This document shows positions 43,600-54,994 of a DNA stretch of 64,000 bases, one piece after another. The notes beneath the pieces are model-generated. The model made no database searches, was not told where the DNA came from, and saw only the letters and a list, made by a program, of their open reading frames with translations. Made by a program: the position numbers and the translations under genes. Location: assembly GCA_900095095.1 (NCBI GenBank), contig FMBT01000319.1:124001-188000 (forward strand). Reading direction: 5' to 3'. The DNA comes from Fragilariopsis cylindrus CCMP1102. Its lineage: Eukaryota; Bacillariophyta; Bacillariophyceae; Bacillariales; Bacillariaceae. Position 1 is the stretch's first letter, and each line of letters starts with the position of its first letter.

Positions 43600-45832
43600 A
43601 TGCAAAGGAAACTGTTACGAAGAAGCGATATTTCTAACTATTATCGATACAACTTCTTTCAACGACTTCAGATTCCTGCGCTTCTAGTTGACATCAGAAC
43701 CAAGTGTAGCTATACGATGGCGACTTACGATCATCAGAAAATAAAGATCCAAATAAACGAGAAAAATGATGAGCACGAAAACGAAAAAAACACAGCTGCA
43801 ACCGCAACAGCAACCGCAACCGCAACCGCAACCACAGTAGCAAAATCACCAGCCACAAACAATACGAATGTAACAGTATTGGAGGATAACCCATGTTGGG
43901 GATCTCCCACTCGACACCGATTGGAGGATTTGTTATTCTTGATTCGTCGCAATACCAGTATCATCTTCGACTCATCAAATTTCCTTGTTCTGAACAAACC
44001 TGCTGATCTCAGGATGGATGGACCATACCCAAGCACTGTACACAAATTGTTAACGTATTGGTATCCTCCACCCTCTCTGTTACATGACTATAAGCAAACA
44101 AATGAAAATTCTACGGCTTTGTCGTCGATAAACGAAAGTGTTAAGGTAGTAAGTAAAAACGATGGCCACGAAATCAACAACAACAATCATAACACTTTGT
44201 TATTAGAATTAGTCTCTCGACTTCATCAACACAATAGTATCCCCGATAATTTCCTACGGCCTTGTCATCAACTTGACTACGCGACTTCTGGTGTTTTATT
44301 AGTTGCCAAGACCAAAGAGGGAGCAGCGCATGTTGGTCGTTTACTGGAATCGCGCCACGAGGGTGTTCAGAAGTCGTACGGTAAGTCTTTCAATAGTTTC
44401 TTTGTAGATATTTCTCATGCCACAGATAACATCGTATAAACATTTCACAAGTTTCTAGTCGATTTCAATATCGGAATGATTGATGTCTAAAAATGTCGTT
44501 CTTGCTGTTATCAAAATTTTCGTTGTAATATTTATTTTTCAACATGAGATAGTTGCTGTTGTCGTAGGGCATCTTAGAACTAGGATGTTATGCAAGGACG
44601 ATATTAGCGATGAGAAAGATGACATAAACGAAGAAAACTCCGACGGTTGTTGTATATCAAATTTACCAATATGGACAGGCCACGTGAGAGAACGGTTGCA
44701 AAAACTTGAGGAAACCTATCGACGGACGCGTGCGAGAGCAGGAAAACAACACCGACGAGAAGGTAACAGTAAACAGCAGGGAAAAATGTCGTCTTTTTCT
44801 GGTGGGACCTTCCAAGGATTTCAACCGGCTCATGCAATATTTATGAAATGGAAATCGGCACTGAAACTGGCTTCAAAACACGGATCACCCAAAACGAAAC
44901 GAAGGAAAGGCAACAATAATTCTACCAGCGCCCTTCTTACTGACGAAGACTGGCAACGGATTTGGAAACCTGTGCGCGAAGTAGAGGCAGCGATGACGAC
45001 AGCAACAGAAACACCTTCAACCACAACAGCAGGAGGGAAAGTTGTAGCAGTCGATTTTTTAACGTTGGAATGGAAGAAACTTGGAATAAAGCATCCTGAA
45101 TTGAAAAATGCCATGATACGAGCCTCAGATATACACAATGACACTCTGCGAGTGGCTATAAGCAAAGAGGAAGAGGAACAAGAGAAGGCTATAAGTGAAG
45201 ACAGCAACCATTCTGACGCTGAGTTCCCAACCTTATTTCGATTGTCAGGCAGTAACTGTACGCAGGATGTGAACAATAATAGTGACAATACATTTTTTAT
45301 ATTTTGTCCATTGGCACAAGATCCGGACCAGTTTCCAATGGTTTACAAAACTGGTCACGACAACGACAACGACGACAACAACGACAACAACGACGACGAC
45401 GATGACAAAAGTAAGCTAGATTTCAAACCATCACTTACCAAATGTACCGTACTGGAACAAGGTACGCTATCGATAAAGAGAAATAATACTGATACCAATA
45501 TTGACGTGTCTAAAGTCCTATTGCATCCAATTACAGGACGCAGGCATCAGTTGAGAGTGCATATGGCACTCACTGGCTTTCCGATATTGGGCGACGTAAC
45601 ATATGGTAATGAAGAGTCAGCTACAATAGACGACGACCGTATCAATCAAGATAACGATGGATGCAACAACAATAATATAAGAACGATTCATGCTTGTTCA
45701 CGCATGTGCCTGCACGCCAAATCACTTGAATTGCCGTCGTTGTTGGGGGAGAAAGATCCAAAGTGGAAAATTACAACCCCTGATCCCTTTGAAATTGGCG
45801 AGGATGGTATATTAAAATTTCACTTGAATTAA
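43600..45832 (+). CDS. RluA-family RNA pseudouridine synthase (RPUSD1-like)
   Basis: Two exons, 43600-44380 and 44553-45832 (intron GTAAGT...ATAG, 172 nt, phase 1), give 686 residues; the junction reads KSYVAVVVGHLRTR, as expected for the family's K-Y-A-V-G strand. Motifs are LVLNKPADLRMDG, the catalytic-Asp motif CHQLDYATSGVLLVAKT, HPITGRRHQLRVHMA, GFPILGDVTYG and HACSRMCLHAKSLEL. Most RluA enzymes have HRLD; the Gln here matches what I recall of the RPUSD1 branch. An insertion of about 250 residues separates the KSY strand from the HPITGR part. It holds Arg/Lys-rich, Ser/Thr-rich and Asn/Asp-rich low complexity. A GCAACC-type coding microsatellite (Thr-Ala) is at about 43797-43837. The RNA target is unknown. 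Confidence 0.85.
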
Positions 45833-46035
45833 GATTCTAGAGGATTTTTTTAAAACTAGCTGAATCAACTATGTATTTCAATAGAGGGTGTCGTTTACAT
45901 ATAAAGCATTCTATTCATATTATATTTCATACTATATCATACGTCATAATAGACATAAAGTGTCGTGGCATAGAATAGTACACAAGGAAGACTATATTCT
46001 ATTCACCATTGTCCAAACTACTAGAGCCGCAACAT

Positions 46036-49000
46036 TCAAACTTCAGAATCAGTATAAGATTCGTACGATGAATGTGAATCGCTTGACCAGCTCGATTCAG
46101 ACATAAGTTCTTTGTGCTGTAGCTTTGAGCTGGCTCCGATACTTTTGCTGGTAGAAGAAGCCTTTTGCGATTGTCCCGTATTCCTATTGGACCCATTATT
46201 GTCTTGTTGCGACTTCTTACTCACCTCACGCATTCGTGCAATATAACTCTTCACTGCAGTCCAGTCGTTGTTAGCGATAAATTTGTCTAGCTCGCTTTGA
46301 TTCCAAGAACTGTGAGCCTTTTCATAACCACCCGGAAGATTGGCCGCTCGCATGCCATCTGATAAGGCTGCGGCAAGATCCCAGTCTTCAATCTCGATTG
46401 CCGCATCCAACGCACGTCGTCTCGCCTGGTCAAAGTTATCTCTGCGACTCAAGAAGTCAGTATCATTTTCACTGAGTGCCGACACGGAGTCTGTTCCATA
46501 CGTATCATTATCGTAATTTGAGGCGGCGCAATCCTCCTCAGTGTCATTGTCGCCATCGTAAACAACATCGTCGGACGTTTCGACTTCATGTGTCGCCCGT
46601 CCTCGTACGATTCGGCCTCGCTTCTCACCTGCATTACCTTCGTAGCTTTCCGCACTAATTCTTGCATCTGTCAATTCTTCTACCATCAGCTGACGTTCCC
46701 GTGGGACAGGTACTCTGCTGGGAACACGTCGAGTGGGTGATGTACCTTGTCGTATGTGGAAACGTTCGCGTTCGTCATCATTACGAGTGCTTATACTTGT
46801 TGATGTCGACATATTCTCTTTGATTGGGTTTATTGAGAAGAACCCACCCTTTGCTGTGTTCTTAATTTTTTCAGTGCGATCTGTCAAGGCCGACGATCGA
46901 GTGTTCGCACTAGCCTTACTTTGGTAAGTCATGCTACGGTTTCCAAATCTTTGAGGGGAGCGAGGTAGAAATAACAGATCAGGTCCACCAGTTGATTGGG
47001 GTTCATCAAATGGCTCCGACTCATCGAATGGTTTAGATTCTGGTTTAGATTCATCAAAAGGTTTGGTGTCAGTCTTCTTTTCCTGCTGTTGTTCCGTAAC
47101 TTCCTCCGTTTCTGCTACTTTATTATCTACGTTGCTTTCATCTGCTTTTGGAATGTCTTTCTCCTCTACGGTCGGCTTCGGATTCTTTCGATGAGGGCTG
47201 TCCGGCATTTCATGGGAGATAATTGTGGTCTGTTGTTTTACAGGAGAAGTTGGAATGCGTACTATACCACTAGCAATGACCGTCAGATCCTGTGCTTCAC
47301 TAGGTGGACTTGACTTCGGCCACGATGCAGATCGAGCTGAGGCGTGTGTCGATGGACGTTCTTCTTCCTTTGTTTCTTCTTCTTCTTCAATAATTTCCAT
47401 TGCAGCCTGTTTAGCATTGGCATCTACCCATTTTTTGTGCGCAACTTCATATCGTTTATATCCATCCGGTTTCGTCCATGTCGTCTCTCGCGTCTTTCTA
47501 TGGTAGTAGTACGTTTTTCCTGTCCTTGAGTCGACTACAGCTTTCCATATCACTTTCGGCTTTTTGGGAAGTTCATTTGAGGTTCCAGTATATGGTTTCT
47601 CCGTGTCTGCATCGGATTTAGAATCCATCGTCGTCGTATTTATCCTTTTTACCGTCTTGGTAGATACCGATGATCCATTTTCCTTAGTTCGATCATGTTT
47701 CGCTTTTGTTGACTGAACATCTTTTTTCGAGCCCCTTGAATACGCATTCTTCTGAATGTTCTTCAAGCGTTGGCCCAAGGAACGAGTATTTGATACTTTT
47801 CTACTTGAATGAGGCGTCGCGACTTCTACCGATTCTACTACTGCTGCCTCTTTATCTCCGCCTAGCTGTTCTTCGTTCAAATTTTTCAACAATGTAGGAG
47901 AACCTGTCGGTGCTTCTTCTGAATTCGAGGTTGATGCAGCTATATTTGTTCCAGAAAGATCGGCATCCAAAAATTCAGGGTCCAGAGTATTAGTGATGGA
48001 AGTATAAATATTCTTCCAAGCACTTGTCATGGAAGGATTTTTCTCGTCCTTCGCGGATTCATCCTCATCTTCATCACCCTCTTCTAAAATCGGTTCGACA
48101 TTATGATTGGGACAACCCTGCTGCAAAAACTCTTGTTCCTCTAGAATTTCTCTCTTCTTTTCCAACGATCGAGCTACCGCAGCTTCGTTATCTACCTCAG
48201 CGCGATGATGCTGCCGATTCTGCTGTTCTTTTTGCTGAAGAATCGGTATAACCCTCTTCCATATCTTCTTGACTGAAACCTTTGACCTCTTTCCATTGCC
48301 ACCACTAGTGTTGTCACTATTGAGTTTCGATGGATCTCTATACTCTGAAATCTTTTGTACTATCTTCACGTCCGCTTCCTGTTCATGAGATGATGACAAA
48401 AGCGCATTTTTTTCATCTATCGGCATCTCATCCTTCTTGGTTGCTACCGGTGACTTCCCTCTGAGTTCTATCGCAGAGGCAGAGGCAGGGACAGAAGTGT
48501 TATTTATTTGACTACCACTATATTGTTTCTCCTTCTTTTGCGATGATGACGACGACAACGACGCAGCCGAAAATCGCGGCCATCGTTTCACTCGCTGCTG
48601 GCGCTTGACGGTCTTTGATGTTTTTTCCTCCTTTAAAAGCGAATTGGGATCCAAAACAACTTCGAAATTTTCGTGATCGTGAGTGGGTGATTTTGGAATT
48701 GCTTTTGGTCCTTGATGTTGTTGATTAATTTTGTTGTTGTTATTTTGATTTAATTTGTTGAGTGATGAACCGTTCGAGTTCGAATAACGATCGAGACTAC
48801 TATTACTAGAGAATCCTGAGGGAAGAGAAGGACTGGTTGTAACATCCTCATCCTCATCGTCAACAAGGTAGGATGGTTCTTGCATCAAATGTGGATTACG
48901 GATCTCAGATTGCTTTTTGATCGTTGATGTTGTAATACTGGAAACGGGTCGGTACGGTGTCTTCTGAACAGCACAAAAATCATCAAAGAAGTTCAGCGTC

Positions 49001-49278
49001 TTACTGACCACGTCGTCATCTGGTGATTCCTCCTTTCCTTCTTCTCCTCTGTAGCCTGCAGATGATTGAGTACCAGCAATGGTCCGACTGGTATCTCCAC
49101 GAAGAGGAGATGGTATATTTTGTGACAAGACTAAGGATGGATCGAATTCGTTAGCAACAACAGTCACTCCAGTTTCTTCTTCGGGCGTGTTAGGAGCTGT
49201 GCCACCCTTCTTGAAAACCTTCAAGAGGGAAGGATTCCTCTTTTTCGAGGATCGAAATGATGCAGGCGTCTTCAACAT
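46036..49278 (-). CDS. Large WW-domain protein of unknown function
   Basis: Single-exon, 1080 residues, mostly polar and probably disordered (Ser, Glu, Lys, Asn rich). One WW domain at about residues 577-605 (VIWKAVVDSRTGKTYYYHRK then TTWTKPDGYK) has both signature Trp residues and the Tyr triplet, so it should bind Pro-rich or phospho-Ser/Pro ligands. Several SP/TP sites and a PFDESKPESKPFDESEP repeat follow. Near the C-terminus is an ordered helical patch (RRRALDAAIEIEDWDLAAAL … NDWTAVKSYIARM). The protein ends in a Ser/Tyr/Asp stretch. It is convergent with the pseudouridine synthase, 203 bp away. I do not recognise a wider family. Confidence 0.82.
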   Translation of the reverse strand: MLKTPASFRSSKKRNPSLLKVFKKGGTAPNTPEEETGVTVVANEFDPSLVLSQNIPSPLRGDTSRTIAGTQSSAGYRGEEGKEESPDDDVVSKTLNFFDDFCAVQKTPYRPVSSITTSTIKKQSEIRNPHLMQEPSYLVDDEDEDVTTSPSLPSGFSSNSSLDRYSNSNGSSLNKLNQNNNNKINQQHQGPKAIPKSPTHDHENFEVVLDPNSLLKEEKTSKTVKRQQRVKRWPRFSAASLSSSSSQKKEKQYSGSQINNTSVPASASAIELRGKSPVATKKDEMPIDEKNALLSSSHEQEADVKIVQKISEYRDPSKLNSDNTSGGNGKRSKVSVKKIWKRVIPILQQKEQQNRQHHRAEVDNEAAVARSLEKKREILEEQEFLQQGCPNHNVEPILEEGDEDEDESAKDEKNPSMTSAWKNIYTSITNTLDPEFLDADLSGTNIAASTSNSEEAPTGSPTLLKNLNEEQLGGDKEAAVVESVEVATPHSSRKVSNTRSLGQRLKNIQKNAYSRGSKKDVQSTKAKHDRTKENGSSVSTKTVKRINTTTMDSKSDADTEKPYTGTSNELPKKPKVIWKAVVDSRTGKTYYYHRKTRETTWTKPDGYKRYEVAHKKWVDANAKQAAMEIIEEEEETKEEERPSTHASARSASWPKSSPPSEAQDLTVIASGIVRIPTSPVKQQTTIISHEMPDSPHRKNPKPTVEEKDIPKADESNVDNKVAETEEVTEQQQEKKTDTKPFDESKPESKPFDESEPFDEPQSTGGPDLLFLPRSPQRFGNRSMTYQSKASANTRSSALTDRTEKIKNTAKGGFFSINPIKENMSTSTSISTRNDDERERFHIRQGTSPTRRVPSRVPVPRERQLMVEELTDARISAESYEGNAGEKRGRIVRGRATHEVETSDDVVYDGDNDTEEDCAASNYDNDTYGTDSVSALSENDTDFLSRRDNFDQARRRALDAAIEIEDWDLAAALSDGMRAANLPGGYEKAHSSWNQSELDKFIANNDWTAVKSYIARMREVSKKSQQDNNGSNRNTGQSQKASSTSKSIGASSKLQHKELMSESSWSSDSHSSYESYTDSEV

Positions 49279-50658
49279 GGTCGACAGATTGATTCCTAAG
49301 CGGATATATCAACTACTACGCACTAACGGTACGGTATGGTTTCCAGCAAAATTCGTCAATACCTCCGATATTAGATAAATGGACAATTTGTGAAGAGGCT
49401 CCGATAGTGTCAACAACGGTATGCGTTCGACCGGGTTGAGAACGGAAAACGATTGAAGGTTTTTAAGACAGTATGTTACAACTACTTTGTTGTCTTGTCT
49501 GATTGTTGATGGCGTTGGTTTTGATAGTAGCCGTTGGTATTGTTACTCCAAGCACCAAACTTGAGTAGCAATAATTGTATTACCGAACAAAACTAAGAAG
49601 ATAACCAGCTTTGATACTAGTATTATATTTTTATTCTCTCAACATGTGCTTTAGTCAATTTTGTTTTGATTCAGTTGATTCATTCAATTTTCATTACTGA
49701 AAATTATCCATAACGGGACTCTACATAGGTGCCAAACACCAAATTTGTTCCAATGAATGATATCATTGCGCCAAATAAAGAGCGTGCCTGAGATTACATT
49801 CCTCGGCCATCCGTGAGACACAAGACTAACTCCAAGTAGAGAGTTAGGGTTAAACCCAAACATGACAATTTAATTTAACTCATTTTTTTAAGCAAAGGTC
49901 ATATATGACGAAGATACAATTAATAGATCAGACTAGTAGGTAGGTAGCACTAACTAGTGATGCCTACTGTATTGTATCACTATAGTACTACTAGCAGAGT
50001 ACTAGAGTAGGTAAAGAGATAGATGATGGATGAACTAAAGAATATTTACAGCAATATAACCATCATGAACAAATCAAAAAGTTGTCCCTATTCGAACGCT
50101 TTTTTCAGTTAGAGAACTATTAAAAGTAGAGAGGTGATGACCAATTCATCAACAAATACAACAGTAGCAGCAATCAATATGCTTGAAGTATTAATTAGAT
50201 AAAAATTAGTGTTATTGCTGGTACATATATAATGTCTTAAGGATTCGATCACTTTACTAAATGAGATAAGATTTATGTATCTTGACAATGTATGGCATCC
50301 TAACAAGTTTCTGAGGATTGATAATTCTCATACAGCATTGTAGATGAATAATCGCAGCATACAGTACTATGTCTTACAGAATCAATATTTCTATCATAAA
50401 ATAGCACTGTAGTTTAGAAAAATTGCTACTGAACTATTATACGACTAGAAATATGTAATTAATCCGGAGATTCGGGTTCGGCAGAAATGTAGATTTAGTC
50501 CCCTTTTCAAGAGTAATCATTGAGATAGAATCCGATATAGATTAGTGCCAATTCATGAGCTTCCCCGTCTTTCTTTGTTGTTGTGCACTATCTATAGAGT
50601 CTCTATAGAGTAGTATCTTGAATGAACAAATAATAGTAACATATTTAGATTCAAAAAA
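49279..50658. other. Intergenic region
   Basis: About 1.4 kb, AT-rich. It has CTATAGAGT repeated near 50595 and clustered TAGTACTA words near 49985. No coding or RNA gene is supported. Confidence 0.5.
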
Positions 50659-53600
50659 TCAAAAACCAATTCCTGTCGCGCCCCCACTACTTCCAGAAGT
50701 ACTTTGGTCGGAATGATTTCCGGCATTATTGATGGCCCGTTTCAGGTGAGTCATTAGATTGTCCTTGCTTTGTACCCGCCTTTGGCGTGTTTTACTCTCG
50801 ATACGTCGACTGAATTCTTTCATCAAAACTTCATGAACCTTGCCATCAATAAGGTGGGGGGTCGCCCAGTCTAACAAATTGGCCATTTCCATTTCAACCC
50901 CGTTGCTTTCATCTGCTGATCGATGGAGCATGATGGCTGCTTTCTTTTTGCGTCGAATCTTTAAAATACAGACATTTTGACGCCAAGGCTCCCCATCAAT
51001 TTGGACTGAAACTTTGCGTTTGATAATGATAGTCGCTTCTCGACACTGGCATAATTTTTGAGCAGTACTCAGTCCAACTCGGATCTGACCTAAATGAAAT
51101 GTTCCGCGAACAGAAACAATGTCGAGCAATCCATCCTGACAGCTACTGGGAAGATCGCAAGCAGTAACACGCGTGTACTTTTCGTCATCTGCAAGAGGTA
51201 ATGATGCTATGTCCTCCACGCTATCGGCACGATTGAGAGTTGCGGGACAGGTTTGATTTTGGTCTCCAGAGCTATTCGATGTACCTAACCTGATGGCATC
51301 GGCAGCATCATCCATGCTTTTTGACCTTTTGATGGGCACATAGTCACTTCTTTCAGGATCATTATCTACCCCATTGCTCTCAGAATCAAATGCATTATGT
51401 CCCATAGACCATAACGGCACCCCGCCCGTATACGAATCGATATTTAACATGATAATTCCTTGGGAATCTGCGGGCAAAGGAACTTCTACACCATCAGCGA
51501 TTAAGGTGATATCGTTTGGAAGCGAGATAGAGGTCGCCTTGATGATGTCTTCTGCACCAAATAGTCCATACCAAGCCTTATTGACAATTCGGGAGAAGAA
51601 AAGCTGCGGTCGACTCTCGCGCAACATATGAACCTGTAAGGCAGCCTGAGCATCCGCTCCGACACTAAGATAGTTCAAAAATGATTTAACATTCTTTATT
51701 TTGCCCTTTCTATTTTCGATCGTCATCTCCCATCGATCTAACCACGAAACGTAGCCTTCTGATACTTGAAGCAATATCTTTATAAGAGATTCATTGTTGT
51801 AACCACCACCCCAACCATGTATTCTTGCTAAGTCGTTTCCTGTTCCGAGAGGAAGAATAGCTATCGGTGGCCATCGTTGCAGTTTCATTTTATCAATCGT
51901 ACCGACTATCCAACTGACAGTTCCATCCCCACCACAGACGAGAATCCTCAACCGAGTGAAGACCGAAAAGGATTCAAGAATTTCCTCTGGCCCTCCATCC
52001 GCAAGATCCCAAATTTGGATCGGATTCAAAAGTCCACGAAGTTGCGTTGTCAGTAAATGTCCCTGCTGGGGACCTGACCGTGAGTTAACAAAAACTAGAA
52101 GAGGAGTAAAGCTTTTGTCAGGAAGGAATTCATCCCCCACCATATAACCATTCTTATCCGGAACTGGAACTTCCACCGCCATTCTTCGTAAAGATTCTTG
52201 ACTAGCAGCAGTTTCAAAAAAGAACGCTCCCGTAGGATCAGATAAAGGAGAAGAAGCTTTACTGTTGGACAATGATGGCCGAGGGGTTGAATTTAAGTGA
52301 CTTCCTCGCCGGAAACTTGATACCCGATAGTTTTCAAGAGCGTCTCGGTTCTTGATTCCGTTATTTATCGAATTAGGCTTGATGGTTGGTAGTAAAGTCT
52401 TCAATGCCATTGGCCCTAGGGATAACGTTAATGCTGCAGATGATTGTGGTGAAGTTTTTGGTAACGGTGGCGTCGATCGACCGTTAGATCGACCGTTAGA
52501 CATAGGAGTAAAGTAAAGTTGATCTTCTAATTGCAATGGAACTCGAGGAGGCGTTTTTGTAAGCGTTTCGTCCCCATATGAAGTATCATCTCCTGCATCC
52601 TCTGATTTTTCTTGTTGAGTGTTTCGTTGATTTATATCTTTTTCTTCTTCAGAACAATTTCTATTGGTGCTACAACTATGATTGTTAATATATGATATAT
52701 AACCTTCAGCGTTGATACTTTTCTCTTTTTTGCTTCGTATTATCCTTTGGGGTACATCATCGTTGGTTTCGTGTGTATTGATTGATGTCCCAGATTCCCT
52801 GCTCAATCGACGTGGACCTTCTGTTGCGATTGTACTATTACTACTGGCGAGAGAAGAGCAGACGCTATCATTCTCATCATCTACCGTACTAATAATACTA
52901 GAAGATACCATCGTCACACTTTCACTCGCCACGGATTCTTCGTCCTCGTCTTCCTCTGCCCCTTGTTCTCGCCCTTGTCCTCGGTTATCATTGCCATTTC
53001 GGGCATTAATCGCAACCTGTACCCAATGAATCAAAGTCCAACCGGCACCAGCAAAATTAAAAGACCGAAAGAGCATAAACAAATGAAGTATGTTTTTCAT
53101 GTAATTGGCAAGGCGCATGGCGGGATTGTCATCGGCTGTTGTTGTTGTAAATTTTGAGGTGTTTTTCGTGCTATCATTTTTCGTTTTTTTCTTAGCTATG
53201 TGCTCTTTTCGAAAATTATCGCTGATTTCCCTGGAGAATTTATCAACTCGTTTGCATCCTGGTGGAAGGACTAAACAACGGTATGGTGAGGATTTCTGAA
53301 TGCCTGGCCATCGTTTTGTAAACTTTTGCACTTCTGATTCTTCTTCGTCTTCTAAAGGATATTCCTCCATTTCCTCACCACCACTAATTCCAGAGTTTTG
53401 TCTGCTCAATGTATTGCTTTGTTGGTTGGTACTATATGTCTTAATGCTTGATGTTGATTTGCTTCGTTCCAGGGAATGTTTCCCCCTTCGTGTCTTACGA
53501 TGACAATGATTTCTAGAAGAGGAGGAGGAGTCTTGCCAGGGCGACAAAAACCAAAAGAAAATGACGAATAATACAGAGATTATTATGCTATGTTGCATAT

Positions 53601-53820
53601 CAGCCCAAAAATTATTGCGATCTTCTGACCAGTACACGATGAAGGGGAAAAGACCTTCGAAAAAAGCCTTGAACTGCTCGTATACACCGGATACATCATT
53701 CTTGACGTCTGTGATGATAGCCACGGCACCTTTTTCAAGCATTTTCTCTACCGCCTCTTGGAGTTCCACATCCTCTTGCAGCGCTTCCTCTGATAGGTCG
53801 ACATCGACATAGGACGTCAT
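50659..53820 (-). CDS. Membrane-anchored diacylglycerol kinase
   Basis: Single-exon, 1053 residues. DGK converts diacylglycerol to phosphatidic acid using ATP. An N-terminal membrane segment lies at about residues 75-96 (IIISVLFVIFFWFLSPW), and a second hydrophobic stretch at about 235-270. Then comes a long Ser/Glu-rich region. The catalytic domain begins LLVFVNSRSGPQQG (about 570) with the nucleotide loop CGGDGTVSWIVG (about 631), ILPLGTGNDLARIHGWGGGY and a DGK accessory domain (LNYLSVGADAQAAL, IIMLNIDSYTGGVPLW, DGLLDIVSVRGTFHLGQI, VQIDGEPW). I see no Cys-rich C1 domain or EF hand, so membrane recruitment may depend on the N-terminal helix. The C-terminal tail is basic. Confidence 0.9.
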   Translation of the reverse strand: MTSYVDVDLSEEALQEDVELQEAVEKMLEKGAVAIITDVKNDVSGVYEQFKAFFEGLFPFIVYWSEDRNNFWADMQHSIIISVLFVIFFWFLSPWQDSSSSSRNHCHRKTRRGKHSLERSKSTSSIKTYSTNQQSNTLSRQNSGISGGEEMEEYPLEDEEESEVQKFTKRWPGIQKSSPYRCLVLPPGCKRVDKFSREISDNFRKEHIAKKKTKNDSTKNTSKFTTTTADDNPAMRLANYMKNILHLFMLFRSFNFAGAGWTLIHWVQVAINARNGNDNRGQGREQGAEEDEDEESVASESVTMVSSSIISTVDDENDSVCSSLASSNSTIATEGPRRLSRESGTSINTHETNDDVPQRIIRSKKEKSINAEGYISYINNHSCSTNRNCSEEEKDINQRNTQQEKSEDAGDDTSYGDETLTKTPPRVPLQLEDQLYFTPMSNGRSNGRSTPPLPKTSPQSSAALTLSLGPMALKTLLPTIKPNSINNGIKNRDALENYRVSSFRRGSHLNSTPRPSLSNSKASSPLSDPTGAFFFETAASQESLRRMAVEVPVPDKNGYMVGDEFLPDKSFTPLLVFVNSRSGPQQGHLLTTQLRGLLNPIQIWDLADGGPEEILESFSVFTRLRILVCGGDGTVSWIVGTIDKMKLQRWPPIAILPLGTGNDLARIHGWGGGYNNESLIKILLQVSEGYVSWLDRWEMTIENRKGKIKNVKSFLNYLSVGADAQAALQVHMLRESRPQLFFSRIVNKAWYGLFGAEDIIKATSISLPNDITLIADGVEVPLPADSQGIIMLNIDSYTGGVPLWSMGHNAFDSESNGVDNDPERSDYVPIKRSKSMDDAADAIRLGTSNSSGDQNQTCPATLNRADSVEDIASLPLADDEKYTRVTACDLPSSCQDGLLDIVSVRGTFHLGQIRVGLSTAQKLCQCREATIIIKRKVSVQIDGEPWRQNVCILKIRRKKKAAIMLHRSADESNGVEMEMANLLDWATPHLIDGKVHEVLMKEFSRRIESKTRQRRVQSKDNLMTHLKRAINNAGNHSDQSTSGSSGGATGIGF

Positions 53821-54283
53821 GGCGGCAATGTCTTGCCCTAGCTATTGGCTGGTGATAGAGAAGCTACTGTATGTTTTCGTGGTGATAATGAATCCAAGTG
53901 TACCGGTTTACAAGTTGAATAAAGACCATCATTGTTGATTGTGTGATTGTGTCCTGGACGACTGGAATTTTGTGTTCTTTTTCAGTTATTCTTCTATGGT
54001 TGTGTGTTGTCGCGTTTGATTACATGGAGATTGTTTTCTTAAGTAAATTGTTTCATAACGGTAATAATGAATAATAATAATACGGAAAATGACAACTACT
54101 TTTAGTGTCCACGGATAATAGTACAAATTGTGCAACGAAACTGTTGTAACTAACACAAATTTGATATAAAAGCTTACTGTGTATTGTAATAACTTCTACT
54201 TGCTACTAGTATACATACACAACATCCATCCATCCATCCATCCATCAACATAACAGGCACACTCACACATAGAGTAGAGATTG

Positions 54284-54316
<33 letters not shown>

Positions 54317-54994
54317 TGCAGAACGAAAGTCATCCATTTCTTAACTATAGAAAAAGGTGTAGGTAAAATATAGTTGTCTTGTGCAAGGGGAACTTCAATA
54401 TATGTGGTATTGTACTATGTGTGAGAGTATATGACTATATTGTAGCAATATGCTGGTTGATATGGATAGTAACTTCTATTCTACATGTTGCATATTATTT
54501 CTGTAATTTGTAGTCTCCACACAATAATAGCTTAAATCAGGATGATGCTGCTTTATAACTGCGTCATTCTTTTGCATATGCTACCAATCAAAATGCTGTA
54601 GTAACATTTTCGGAACTAATGGTTTCTATCCCTATCATGTGGTGCACTATGCATGTAAAACTATGTATTTAAGATCCAAATTCCAAATTTCTATATGCCA
54701 TAGAATACAACATGAATTCCAGATTCTATAAAATGCTGTAACACCCATGCCATGCTAGTAAAAACATTGACCATAAAAGTTGGTCTTGTCAATGGTGAGT
54801 AAAAATATGTGGAACCTATTTGAACATTGCAATACTGTCGATATTGAATAGAAAGGATACAAAGCACTTCATCTACCAGACAATCAGAAGTAGCATGATA
54901 GAGGACAAAGAACAGTATGGAGCACAGTGGCAATTCTTAGGGATTAAAATAAATGTGTAGGAAATATAATAATAAACTATCAATCTTGCTGCTA
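53821..54994. other. Intergenic region with microsatellites
   Basis: About 1.2 kb. CATC/TCCA repeats are at about 54223-54246 and a GA run at about 54290-54316. The open frame at 54691-54933 (-) is judged random. Confidence 0.55.

Noticed and set aside
49843-49856. Telomere-like GTTAGGGTTAAACC
   Set aside because: Only about two units, not repeated further; too short to call an interstitial telomere.
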